Shown piece by piece: positions 44,766-56,999 of a stretch of 64,000 bases of DNA. Numbering within the stretch: the stretch's first letter is position 1; each line of letters begins with the position of its first letter. Source of the DNA: Schistocephalus solidus (lineage: Eukaryota; Platyhelminthes; Cestoda; Diphyllobothriidea; Diphyllobothriidae); contig WEDG01005286.1 of assembly GCA_017591395.1 (NCBI GenBank), positions 49,326 through 113,325 on the forward strand, in the 5' to 3' direction. The notes under the pieces were generated by a model. It worked only from the letters and a program-made list of their open reading frames with translations, was not told the origin of the DNA and ran no database searches. The translations under genes and the position numbers were made by a program.

Positions 44766-47700
44766 AGCTTTTACCATCACTGCGGTCTGAACGATAAATA
44801 CAACCAAACTTAACCCACCACCAAGAATGGGGTAACTTTAACCGAAAGCCTGAGGCTGGGGAAGTTGACTAAATAAATTGGTTTGATCTCTGGATAGTAT
44901 AAATATTATGGAAATATCGTGCGCATCAGTCGAGGAATTTGAAGTTTTTGCATGATATCGACAGCTATTCATGATTAAATCTACCATACTAAGCTAAGTT
45001 CTTGAAATGACCTGCTGTTATGCGACTTAGGAGGTTTTTGAACTGCACAGAAGAATTTTTCACAAAAACATAAGGCATAAATGCTAAAATGTCCCACCCA
45101 ACCTAGGCAGGACAAGGAAACGTCACCACAAACCTTTACGAATACTCACAGCTAAATTGGCATTGGTGTTGGCCGAAACAAAGATAAGGTCTCCTACCTC
45201 TAGACAGACCCAAATATCACAAACTATCGGCTCTCTTGAATGTTCTATGCTGATTTGACCTGGCAGGCACACCGTTGCATGAACGAGTAGGGACGGTTAG
45301 CGGTGAAATTAAAGGACAGAAAATGTCGATAAGGAGCAGGGTCGGATTAAAATCGAAAAACGGCTTTTCGACGTCTCCCGTATAAAAACGCAACTAGCTC
45401 GTGTCTGGCTAAGGGCTCGTAGCAATATCAAATATTGAGCGCGATATGTACACCCACCTCGAGGCCTATATTATGTCATTATAGCTACGAATTTTTTGTG
45501 TGTGCACAAATGGAATATCGAATTTAAAGGCTGAGGACATTGAAGAAAGCCTGAAAATTTAAACCTGTTACGGGACAAAAGTTTTGAATTTTAACTAGCA
45601 GATGCAAAAGTTGGGCAAATGTCACTTAAGAAGAAGGAAAATGGTAAACTCAGACTCGAAATTACTAGTGATGTATGATATAGGTACAAAAAGCGTGCAA
45701 ATGTATTGAGGAATTTAAAAATAAAGAAGGAACCAGATTGATTCCTTAAACATATGAGCCTTTGTTGCGATGGCCCAGCGAACATCAACAGAGCAATTAA
45801 AGGCGAATAAAATTCCGGCTTATCTTGCCCCAACAACTGAAGGATAAAGGAGGTAACCCTGTTCATATTTTAATGCAAAAAAGGGGAACCACACCAGAAC
45901 TGGTTGTAAGTGGATGAGTTATGAGATTACGCACAGCTTCCAACTTATATGAGAAAAGGTTTTAAAGTAGACGACAGCACATTTAGTGACTAAAAATGCA
46001 TGTGGACGACGTTCGTCTCCACAATGGGCCACACCGGACATGCGCTGGACCAAACCGGAGGCAAGATTGGTCATTAAGTGTGCAGACTCTGCCAAGTCTA
46101 GTTAACGCTTGCCATGCTCCAATGTCGCACATGGGGAGGAGGGTCGTAGGCTTCCCGCCACATCAGACATGTGCACCCAATCCCAATATCGGATGGCCGA
46201 ACGGCTCAAATCGTGGAATGGTGTCGAGGAATGGGAAGATACAACGGGAAGCTAATAAAACTTTCGTTTCGGCCATCGTCTGTTCGCAATAGAGAGTAAG
46301 GTCGTCTGGATCACGATAGATTCATCACTATGAATGATAAAACACGCTTTTAAACTTTAAAGGTATGCTAAAAGCAGTCGCTTGGTAGGCTGCTAATTGA
46401 CGACATAACTCGGTCCTCTGCTCAGGACGAAGAATCATGCTTAATGGCCCTTCCTTAATGTGGCGCTTACGGAATTTTCAAAAGAGATACGAGCAGCTCC
46501 TTTCTTTTTTTAAACCTGATCCGATGTGCGAGGACCAGGGCATATTGAATATGATTAGACGAGATGTTTAACTTCGTCAGTACGTGTGCCCGGGCCTACA
46601 TCCAGTTGTCTTGACTCGGTCTTGCTAACAGATCCATGCAGGTAAGGAAGGAAAGTGTGCGGTTGATGCTGCGAAAGTTTGCTGTCACTATAAACCACGT
46701 AACGCGCTAGTCGACGTCCAGAGCCCACCACGTCACGGGATACACGATGGATATCGTCATATGCGACGGTCGTACCGTCATACGGCTTGGGCAGATTAGT
46801 TTACAGATTTAAGAAAGTACATTGATATAGTCCTAGCAACCATCTTCGGCTATCAAGATAAAATGTGACCGCACTTACAGCGGTGCATAGAGATAGCAGC
46901 TGTTTCTGACTTATTCCGCACTCAAGCAAAGAAATTTATTTTTCAAAATGTGCGTTCCTAGCAGAGCACAGATCCAGTTAAATAAGATCGATAAAAGTTG
47001 GTTTAGGTGGATCAAGCGTTTTCTGAAGATAAAAACCGATGGATTGACAACCATATTTCAACCCTAAATTTGGTTATGCAATCTTATGACTTTAATAGGG
47101 CTTCAGTTGGCGGTTGAAAATATTTCTCCCATTAGATTATTTTAAAATGAAATTGACCTTCAAAATAAGCAGGCTGGGCTCCGTGTAAATCAGGTTTCAT
47201 TAGGGGGCAGTTATTCTCGATGAGGTTAAAATTAAGGCTATTTCTTAGAGGTATATTACGACACATGAAGTCTAGAAGAGTAAGTCAATAGCTGTTTCGG
47301 GCCTAGTCAGCCTGTCTTAAATCAGTCATTTCACTGACAAAGACCTCAAAACCGGAGGAACGAACAACTTAGACGTTGTTTGCTTTTGAAGCCAGGAACA
47401 TTAGCGATAGCCTATGCCCGTGTGAATTTTCATCCTAAATAACCCCTGAGAAAGGGAAAGTGTAATAAATCGGCAAAAAAATCAGTAAGATGATTCAGCT
47501 GACTCTGTACAACGAGAATAAATATTCGTTTTCCTGAGGAATAACGGCAAAATGTGGCAGAAATATTAGCGATTTTCCGTCTACCCTCAGCACTAGTAAG
47601 TGCCGATTATCATCACTAAATTTTTCGTTTTGTGGACTGGTAGCTGATCACTAGTTTGTCATTCATGTGACGCTATTCTGGGTTGCTGTTTTCTGGCAGA

Positions 47701-48779
47701 TCAAAAGATAGGTTTGCCATTAGTTTTGCCACAATTTTATTGTGACATGTGTGAGGCCCCCGAAGACATTGATGAAAATTATCACGCTACAGTGTAATTT
47801 ATGAAGCTCCATCCCTCCAAAATTTGTAGAATTCATCCTATTTCCCTGAATGCACAGTCACGGTAACTTGATAATGCAAAGGACAATCCAGAGTCGGCTG
47901 AGGCGTAAGCCTGCGCCCTAATAAGTTTTGTGGGTGCATATCGCCGTCTTATAACAAATCAGGAGTCCAAAAGCACAAAACTGAACGCATACACTGTTCA
48001 AGGCATTTAGCAGGTGGCCGAAGTGTTCGGTCACCCAGAAAAATGCCATTAGACGCGAGAGAGCTTCGGCGCGAGCCACCAAACAAACAGCCCAGTAATC
48101 CTAAAATTCTGGGCGAAAAACCATGGAACTAAGCCAGTAGTATCTCTGCCCGCAGCTGGTGTGCACGTGTGTGTACGAAATCGCGGCTAAAGTAAACTCT
48201 TTAAAAAAATGGAATCAGAGTTGTTTCAGCTTCAACAACCGAATCTAAAAGTTAGTTTCAATGGTAGAATTTATAGGAGAATCAAACCTAGCAAAAAACA
48301 GGGCTATCGGGGAAGACTGGCGCGAAAATAAGTCCCAAAGAAATTGCACATTAACCACACTGTTAGTGATTGCTCGCTTTGGCCGCCTGATTGAGCAGCA
48401 CAGTAAAAGCAAACATGGATTTTAATTATACATTTAAATTCAGTCCCATTTATTAATGAATGTGTGCGAGCCTTTCAAGGCCCTATTGGTGACGTTAAAT
48501 TGTACGTCACTTACAGAAAAACCATGCGCCTTGCAGTAGTTCAAAGAGGGCCATAGAATAGAACCATTTTGACTGACGTCTCAGGAGTTAAGGTCAATTC
48601 CTCATATCTCCGGCTAATTTTGGGACATAAATCGTCAAGGTTAGTTTAAGTCCTACCATCAGTGGTGATTATGCATATTTTCGAGGAGGGCATGCCATGG
48701 TTTTACCTTTCTGACCGCGAAGGAACACTTGCGCACATCCAACCTTGACTGCTGAGCGTGCACATTTAATGGGAGTCTA
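44766..48779. other. No gene recognised
   Basis: AT-rich DNA of 4 kb with short frames only (45591-45866 minus and 45996-46292 plus are the longest). No mobile-element protein, tRNA, rRNA or ordered repeat was seen. The promoter of CDKAL1 should lie near its left edge. Confidence 0.5.
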
Positions 48780-49485
48780 TTGTATATATTGTACATACTG
48801 CCTATACACAAACACGAGCAACCTGCATCGTTTGACGACTTAAGGCCAATTAATACCCTCCCAGCAGTCTCGAAGATCTTAGAGACCTTGATCAAAGACA
48901 AGATGATGCATCATTTAACAGAGAATAACCTACTTAATGCGGCTCAGCATGGGTTTCTCGAAAAAGGTCTTGTGACACCTACCAGCTCTCTTTTTTTGAT
49001 CATGTGCGCTAATCTAGAGACAGCAGTTGTCCAATTTACACCGTTTACTTCAATTTCACGAAGGCTTTTGATCGTGTTGACCATGATAACCTACGGCTGA
49101 AACTTGCCTCCTTCGGCATAGGTAACAATGTTCTGAACTCAATATCCTCCTTTTTGAATGCTCGCACACAACGGGTTAAAATTTCTGATGTTATCTCCAA
49201 CCCCACGCATGTGAGGAGCGGAGTTATTCAGGGCAGCGTGCTCGGCCCGCTTCTATTTTGCCTCTTTGTCAACGATGTTCCTGATTGTTTTCAGTATGGT
49301 AGGCCCTTTCTGTACGCTGACGATTTAAAAGTTGCCTATCGAGATAAACCAGCTGATCTCCAAATCTTGCTTGAGCTCTAAAACAGGATCTTCAAGCCTT
49401 CGCTCAGTGGTGTCGCACATGGCGCCTTTCGCTTTCTTGGCACAAGTGCTCCGTTATGGTTAGTGGTGACAACTATCAGCCTCAT
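48780..49485 (+). mobile_element. LINE family B reverse transcriptase, left part (interrupted)
   Basis: The plus strand reads HEQPASFDDLRPINTLPAVS, LLNAAQHGFLEKG (frame changes follow), FTKAFDRVDHDNL-type residues near 49060, VIQGSVLGPLLFCLFVNDV and FLYADDLKVAYRD (catalytic YADD near 49315), then an AQWCRTWRLSLSWHKCSVM region. The sequence stops at 49485 at the edge of a LINE A insertion and resumes at 54113. Low-level decay is present. Confidence 0.85.
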
Positions 49486-50045
49486 CTAAGAATTTAGAAT
49501 TTATATTTGGTTAGCACCGGGAAGGTACTGTCTAAGCAAACATTAGTAACGAAATAAAGTTATGACAATGTGTGCAGATAAAATGTACAAATTCATAACT
49601 TGTCCTGCTATGTCAACAGTTTGCAATGTTTTAAAATTAATGGTGAACTAGAAAAAATAGGCAGTGAAAAAAAACTCCTACCATGAAAATGGAGGCAGAG
49701 TTAAATAATCCTTCATTTTCGAATAGAAGGTAGGAGAAAAAAACTGCTTAGGAAAAAATGGTCAGGTGGTCGAATAGGGTAATACTGCAGTAGCATTTCA
49801 GAATGAGATAATGAAACGTCGAGGTGATTCGTTCTTGATCACTTAGGCTTATTAAACAGAATCTAACGAAAATGCGTCAATTAATTTAAGTCCTCCGCAT
49901 CATAGGATCCAGAATTGAATTCTGATGATGGTTAGTATCCAAAGAAACCGCAGCATTTAAGACTGTGGACCACCGAATTTGTACGTCCGAATGACGTCAT
50001 CGTTTTGAGGACGGGTGATATAAGGAGACATTATAGTTCATGGGC

Positions 50046-50460
50046 TTCTCGAGGTAGCGTAAATATAGTTTCTCTGGAAGCTCTTTTCCGTTCTGATGGC
50101 GTCCACGGACTCTGAATCCTATGCCGGACTTCATGCTGAAGGCAATATTGCTGGCTCTGCAGTCCGTTATCGGGTTATTCCTCAGTCTGCAGCTAGCAGC
50201 CGCTCGCCGGCATACTTGCTGCTAGTACAGAAGACCAGATCCACAACACCGAAAGGAGAAGTACTACACTGTGCACCTGTGTCAACACTCCCCTGTCCTA
50301 AACTTTAATCTGTTCAACAAGCTGCAGTTTTTTCTCCTGAAAATACCTTAAAGAACGATCAGGAGTTTTTTTCACTGTCAGCTGGACCCCTTACTGTATA
50401 TATCCCTTTGACCTTGCCTGTAAACTGGCAATAAATAAAATAATAATAATAATAATAAGT
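50046..50460 (+). mobile_element. LINE family B 3' end, solo copy
   Basis: Begins near CTGGAAGCTCTTTTCCG, contains a 70-codon frame (50096-50308) and ends CTGTAAACTGGCAATAAATA and an (AAT)n tail. It matches the plus-strand end at 54680-55060 and the reversed one at 62345-62700. It interrupts the 3' UTR of the LINE A copy. Confidence 0.85.
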
Positions 50461-50484
50461 CTTTTATAAAAAAAAGAATGTTAC

Positions 50485-51525
50485 TCAAAATCCCGATGGT
50501 CCTTTCTCCGAGTCATGGGGAAAGCTACTGGGAAAAGATGAGGAAAATAAAAGGTTAATAGAATCAGTGTTTAGATAAATGTGCAGTCTTCGCTTGAAAG
50601 CAGATAGACTAGTTAACGACCTAATTTCAATTGGCAAGTTATTCCAAAGAAAACTATACCTAGAAGCAAAGAAGAGAGAGCGCTTACACGTGGAGGATGC
50701 AGGGGGAGGTATAATTAGTGCAGAATTTCTTAGGTTATAAGGAAGACTAACGGGGGTAATTACAGAAAGCTTTGGGAGATTAAAACTATTATTAAGTCGA
50801 AAAAGGAGACAAAAGCCTGCTTCAAGTCTCCTGACCCAAAGAAATTTAAGCTTCGTTAGCTGGCATCTTGTTGAGTAGGAAGTAGTTGAAAGAGTTGGAA
50901 ATAGGAGTTTTTTTGTGAAATGTCTTTGGACATTTTCAATTTTTGAACGGCTTGATTCGTTCATCAAACCAAAGAAAGGACAGCAAAATTCAAGAATGGG
51001 AAGTACAAACATACGATAAAGTCTTAATTTAATTTCAGGAAGGTAGAAATTATAAGAAATAAAGCCGCAAATCTGAGCAGCTTTGGCCGTAATTCTATCG
51101 GCATGAGGCGAAAGATCTAATTTACTGGTGTAGCTTAAGCCCAAGTCCTTTATGGAGGAACATTCAATCATATGGCAACCTTCAAAGATAAGAGGTTGCG
51201 GCAGCCTTACAGGCCCAAAACTCATGTAGCGACACTTAGTAGGTGAGAACTCCATTAGCCATGTGGAGCTCCAGGCCGAAAGAGCGTCTAAGTCTGAATG
51301 AATTTGTTCTAGGCACAGTTCGGTTGTAGAGTTAGAGAATGAATACACGCATTTGAGATCATCAGCATAAATAAAAGATTGAGAATGTTTAACTAGCGAT
51401 GAAATATCATTTATATACAGTAAGAACAACAAAGGACCTAATACGGTACCTTGAAGGACACCACTAACAATCGGGGTAGCACTTGAGTATGAGGACCCTA
51501 CTAAAAACTTTTTGTTTTCGATCAT
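50485..51525 (-). pseudogene. LINE A reverse transcriptase, palm to C-terminus, long open frame
   Basis: An uninterrupted frame of 346 codons with the B' block (GVLQGTVLGPLLFLLYIN), the YADD catalytic box, ECSSIKDLGLSYTSKLDLS and the thumb (LSVITPVSLPYNLRNSALII). The upstream part of the same protein is in other frames (51762-52178, 52197-52529, 52765-53428), so no complete ORF2 can be made from this copy. Confidence 0.8.
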
Positions 51526-53605
51526 TTAGGTATGATCTAATAAAGCCAGTAAGGGGACTACGAAATCCTATAGCTTCTAGTTTAGCTAGAAGTCGTTTAT
51601 GAGGCACCTTATCGAATGCCTTACTAAGATCAAAATAGATAACTACTACAGATAGATGATCATTACGAAGAGAGGTTAGTAGATTTAGAAAGACATGTGG
51701 CAGGTTTCACAAGAACGGTCCGGTAAGAAGCCGTGTTGGGAAAAGTTGATAATTTTATTGCTTATGCAAAATCCGTGATTTGTTTTGCAATTAGTTTTTT
51801 GAAGAGTTTAGCAAGAGAGGGCGTTTTATGAACACCGCGATTATTATGAATGTCCAAGCGGGAACCAGATTTAAAAACTGGTATAATAAGGGAAGTTTTC
51901 CAATTATCGGGGAAGAAACCATTTTCGAAAAATACTGAGAATAATTTGCTTAGTAAAGGTGGAAAATCCCTTAACTGTTTAATAAGTGAGTTTGGAATGT
52001 TATCAGTTCCAACTGAATGTGAATTTTTTAGGTGAGCTATTTCTTTTTGAATACATGAAGGCGAGAAATTAATAGTTGTTAGAAGCGAATTTAAAAGCAG
52101 AGGAATTGTGGGAGTGGGGCTAGTTTCAGTGGTAAAGTGGTTGGCAAAAATTGAGTTTAACAATTCTGCTTTGCCCAAATAATCTGTAACAAATTTTCAG
52201 TTACAGTCGAGTAAGTGCGGAGTGACATTCAGACGCTTGGCCGATGACCGAACAGGAAAGATTTGAGCAACAAATTTGGATGAATTGGCATCACTTAGTG
52301 CCCGAGACTCCCTAAGCTTATCTCGCGCGAGCCTTATTCTCAATGCTAATTCAAATATTTGTGCAATCCTTAAATGAACTGACAAAGAGCTTTTAGATGA
52401 ATCTTTAAGTTGCTTTCGTAATTTTTTAAGTCTGTTCTGGAGAAAATGCGGAACAGTAGAAGAAGCTGTATGTGAATTAAAAATCTTAAACGGGATAAAA
52501 GCCTGGATGTTTTCTGTGAGGCTCTGCAATAGCTCACGGAAAATGTTTAGATCGTTGATTGAGAATATGCTATGCCAATCTAGAGTGCTTACGAAATTAT
52601 TTACTGTTTAATAGTTTTTGTTAGCAAAGTCGAGGTTATTGCATTTAACCTCAGGCTTCGTAAGAAGGGGAACTGGAAAACAACAGTGAATTATTGCGTG
52701 ATCACTTGTAAATAGATCATGATGAAAAATTCATAAAGAGAGGGTGGACATTGTTTGTAAAAATTTAATCTAAAATGTTGTCATTTCTAGTAACTGATCT
52801 GACCAGTTGGGACATGTTTGAAAAGTTAATAGTATCGACCAATTTCTGATGTTTTAGGCGGAGAGGAATTGGCCTGCCAGTCAATGCCTGGCAGATTAAA
52901 AATCGCCTACGATTATTTTTGACATCAAACTGAGTGTCTGCAACTTTTTTAAATAGTTCACAGAGCTCGCTTTCATTGCCAGAATAACACGGAGGATTAT
53001 AGACACAGCCAATTACCGCTTTTTTTATTGTGCGGGAGGATGACTGAAGCAAAGCATACATTTCCAGAAAAAGACGAAATGTTCAGATGAAAAGGGAAAT
53101 GTACAAAGGATGACTTAATATAAAGGAGGCAACCACCGCCACGTTTTTCAGCGCGGTCTTGTCGGTACGAATTGAAATTATCTATAGCAAGCGTCGAGTC
53201 AGAAATAAGAGAGTGAGCCCAGGATTCAGTGATGCACAGCACATCTGGATCAAGCTCAAAGGCTACTGTTCTAAGCTCAGCCATCTTATTTACAACTGAC
53301 CTCGCATTGAGTGAAACTAAGCTGAGCGTATTCCTGAGCGGCAGGTTACGCTCATCAGTATTTATAAAAAAGGAAAATTTGGTGGTGGAGAAGAAAACTG
53401 GAAAGAAGAAACGAAAGGTGGGAAACAAAATTGCTCTGGTCTACAATTTGTAGAAATGTTACTGTTAAGAGAACTGAGATTATTGTACAGCGGCATATTT
53501 GTATGAAAACCTTGGAAGGGAAGGCTATATTGTGGCTATAAGCATAGACGGTCATGACGTAAATGTGCCCAGGGTTATAAAGAATCTGGGCATATCGTCC
53601 AAACC

Positions 53606-54112
53606 ATGACGTCATTCGGACGTACAAATTCGGTGGTCCACAGTCTTAAGTGCTGCGGTTTCTTGGATACTAACCATCATCAGAATTCAATTCTGGATCC
53701 TATGATGCTGAGGACTTAAGTTCATTGACGCATTTTCGTGAGATTCTGTTTCATACGCCTTAGTGATCAAGAACGAATCACCTCGACGTTTCATTATCTC
53801 ATTCTGAAATGCTACTGCAGTATTACCCTATTCGACCACCTGACCATTTTTTCCTAAGCAGTTTTTTTCTCCTACCTTCTATTCGAAAATGAAGGACTAT
53901 TTAACTCTGCCTCCATTTTCATGGTAGGAGTTTTTTTTCACTGCCTATTTTTTCTAGTTCACCATTAATTTTAAAACATTGCAAACTGTTGACATAGCAG
54001 GACAAGTTATGAATTTGTACATTTTATCTGCACACATTGTCATAACTTTATTTCGTTACTAATGTTTGCTTAGACAGTACCTTCCCGGTGCTAACCAAAT
54101 ATAAATTCTAAA
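53606..54112 (+). mobile_element. LINE family A 3' UTR, plus-strand copy
   Basis: From ATGACGTCATTCGG to CCAAATATAAATTCT it is nearly identical, inverted, to 49490-50010. Both share a deletion next to GACAAGTTATGAATTTG that the copy at 7700 lacks. It closes the insertion inside LINE B. Confidence 0.85.
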
Positions 54113-55060
54113 AGTCTTAATCTGTCAGAGCACTGCGTCCTGATTGTCTCGAAAGCACTCCAAACCACTGGGTTTATTCTCAGAAATTTTAGAACTGTCA
54201 ATATTAGGACCAGCCTTTATAAAATGTGTGTCAGACCTAGTCTGGAATACTGCTCGTTTCTATTAAGCCTTGTGCACGCGAGTGAACGGAGGAAGATAGA
54301 ATCAATCAAGCACTTCTTTACTGAAAGAGTTTTTACTTCAGAGCACAGAAACCTGTCCTTCCAACAACGCTGTGAGCTTACAAGCCTCGACCCGTTGTGG
54401 CTTCAAAGATTACAGAAGGGACTATTTTTACTTTTTAAACTTTTTAACAGTCTTACCTTTTACCCCCTTTCATCCCTGAGGCAGCTAGAACACTTTCGGC
54501 GTATCAGTCATCGAGATGTATTTTTATTTCTTTATTTGGCACGCACCGTTAGATACCGACAGTTTTTTTGGTAAACGCTATAGCAATCTGGAATAAGATA
54601 CCCAGGAGTATTAAAATTCAGCAAAGCTATCCCTTGTTAAAGCGAGCTGTCACTAGTTTTCTACATTCGGGACACATTTCAAAACTTATGGAAGCTCTCT
54701 TTGGTTCTGAAGGCGTTCACGGACTCTGAATCCTGTGCCGGACTTCATACTGAGGGCAATTTTGCTGGATCTGCAGACCTTAATTGGCTTATTTCTCAGT
54801 TGACAGTGAACAGCCATTCGCTGACATACCTGTTGGTGCCGTATACCGGATCCATAACAGTGAATGGAGAAGTCCTTCACCGGGCACCTGTGTCAACGCT
54901 TCCCTGTCCTGAACTTTAATCCCTTAATAAGCTGCAGTTTTTTTAGCCTGAAAACACTGGAAACAACGATCAGCAGTTTTTTCACTGTCAGCTTGACCCT
55001 CTACTGTATATATTTTTTGACCTTGCCTGTAAACTGGCAATAAATACATAAATAATATTT
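54113..55060 (+). mobile_element. LINE family B, right part (thumb and 3' end)
   Basis: Resumes LINE B after the insertion: HCVLIVSKALQTTGFILRNF, SLYKMCVRPSLEYCSFLLSL, ESIKHFFTERVFTSEHRNLS and LTSLDPLWLQRLQKGLFLLF, then a 3' end with a 72-codon frame (54701-54919) and the tail GGCAATAAATACATAAATAA. Together with 48780-49485 it forms one element. Confidence 0.85.
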
Positions 55061-55189
55061 TTTGAAGGGTTACGAACATAGCCCTTGTTGAAAACATTTA
55101 TGTAAAATCGAAATTTTAAATGCAAGTATATACACACAACATAAAATGCAGTTAAACATTTTACATTTTATGTACGCTACACATAAATT

Positions 55190-56990
55190 GAAATAGTCCC
55201 TTTAAGTCACTTTAAGTCACTTAAGTGAGGGAAGTAGGCTTTCGCCCTTGAGCTCCCTATTCACATGCAAAAATGTCAATAGTACAAACGTTAGCAAAGA
55301 TATATCTGACAATTGAAAATGTAGGGTCATCGATATGTGTGGGCCAGGCACAACCTGCCACTGTTTACACAATCTTCATTATATTGACAATAGTTTCTCA
55401 GAAAATGAGTATCTAGTTTGAATTTAAATGTGTCAACAGTTTCTGAAAGGACCACCTCGTCAGGGAGTCCGTTCCATGCTCCAACGACCCTCTGCGAAAA
55501 GGCGTTCCGACAGACTTCCGTGTGGACAAACTTCCGCTGCAGTTTAAAGGGATGACTCCGCAGATGTTCCGTCCCAGCCAATTCGAAGAAGTCAGCAAAT
55601 TCTAGGGCACAATCGCGGCCTCTGACAATCCGGTAGGTTTGGATGAGGTCACCGCGTAGTTGCCTGTAATTTAGAGGAAACAAATCAAGTTCACCAGTCT
55701 GGCTTCGTAAGGCAGATTACTTAGATTCTTGACCATCTTCGTAGCCCTCGCCTGCACTCGTTCCAGCTGTAGATAATCCTTCTTAAACCACGGACACCAG
55801 GCCTGGATGGCATATTCCAAGTGAGATCGAACAAATACCCCGTAGGTTTTTCGGAAGAGTTCCTTATCAATCTGCACAAATCCACGTCTGAGCGCAAATA
55901 AGACCTGTGTAGCGCGTTTAGCTGCCTTTAAAAACTGTGAAGATGGTTTAAGTGAGGAGTTTATTAGAACACCGTGGTCCTTGTGTTCCTCAAAAATTGA
56001 AAGGGGCTGCCCATTGAGAATGTATTGGTAGGAATCATCCTGTTCACTGGTCCTTCTGGTACGCAGTCTTAGGACCACACACTTCCCAACGTTAAAATTT
56101 AAGAGCCAAAGAGCAGACCAGCTGCTTAGACGGTTGAGATCCTCTTGAAGTGCGTGCCTATCGAAATCAGATCTGATGACCCTCCACAATTTAACATCAT
56201 CTGCAAACATGATGGCGCTGCAATCCAGGTCGTCGACACAGTCGTTGATGTACACTAAGAAGAGTAACAGCCCTAATACCGAGCCTTGGGGGACACCACT
56301 TAGAACCGGAGTAGGTGTTGACTTCGAGGTATCGACGCACACAGTTTGCAATCTATCTGTAAGGAAGTCTGCGATCCATGTCAGCAGCATTCCTCTTATG
56401 CCGATTTCAGATAATTTGTAGATGAGACGTTTGTGTGGGACACTGTCAAACGCCTTCTTGAAATCGGTGTATATGACGTCAACCCTACCATTTTCGTCCA
56501 GTGCACGAGTCCAATGCTCTGTGGAGAGTAATAAGCTAGAAAGACAGGAGCGATTCTGTCTGAAGCCATGCTGGAGATCTGAGAGTAATTGGTTTTCCTC
56601 AAGGAACTTCATGGTTGCCTTCTTGATTATTGATTCCATTTTTTTACAGCAAATGAAGGTTAGGCTGACAGCCCGATAATTGTTGACATTAGATCGAGCA
56701 CCACTCTTGTATATGGGGTATATATTTGCTGCCTTCCATTCAGATGGCAGTTTTCCCTGATTCAAATGACGAATTAAATATACGCGCTAGTGGTTTGGAC
56801 AGTTCGCTGGCCAGTTCTTTCAAGAACTTGGCCGGTATATCGTCCGGACCAGATGACTTCGCTTCTTTCAGATTTCGCAGTTCTAGTTCCATGAGAGGTT
56901 CCTGGAAGATTATATATTCAAGCACTGGACCGGCGTCACCATTCCCATCCATGATGCAAAGTTAATGGTTGGCGGAAAATAGTTCTACGG
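55190..56990 (-). mobile_element. CR1-like LINE, 5'-truncated, reverse transcriptase nearly intact
   Basis: The minus-strand RT starts with LELRNLKEAKSSGPDDIPAK (56880). Then come LPSEWKAANIYPIYKSGARS, FRQNRSCLSSLLLSTEHWTR, VIYTDFKKAFDSVPHKRLIY, GVPQGSVLGLLLFLVYINDC, IMFADDVKLWRVI (catalytic FADD near 56200) and the thumb VRSHLEYAIQAWCPWFKKDY. The C-terminus has LNYRQLRGDLIQTYRIVRG and AFSQRVVGAWNGLPDEVVLS, then a stop at 55327. Only two frame changes were seen. Upstream parts are missing; the insertion abuts the end of another LINE at 56990. Confidence 0.9.
55671..56765 (-). pseudogene. CR1-like reverse transcriptase palm, 364-codon open frame
   Basis: Open from the WKAANIYPIY block to YEARLVNL, with intact FADD. 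A frame change at about 55671-55683 separates it from the C-terminal 118 codons (55327-55683). The N-terminal blocks are in a third frame (56740-56952). The copy is young but non-coding as it stands. Confidence 0.85.
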
Positions 56991-56999
56991 GGAATGTCA

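Larger units (their letters stand above)
49486..53600 (-). mobile_element. LINE family A, best preserved copy (ORF2 and 3' UTR)
   Basis: On the minus strand: endonuclease from about 53430 (SLVSLNARSVVNKMAELRTV, DPDVLCITESWAHSLISDS), linker, reverse transcriptase fingers (SVGTDNIPNSLIKQLRDF near 52050), FSQHGFLPDRSCETCHMSF near 51720, LQGTVLGPLLFLLYINDIS near 51450, YADDLKCVYSFSN at about 51360, thumb to a stop at 50485, then the 3' UTR. It lacks ORF1. Only four or five frame breaks separate long open segments. Its 3' UTR is split by a LINE B tail at 50046-50460. Confidence 0.88.
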
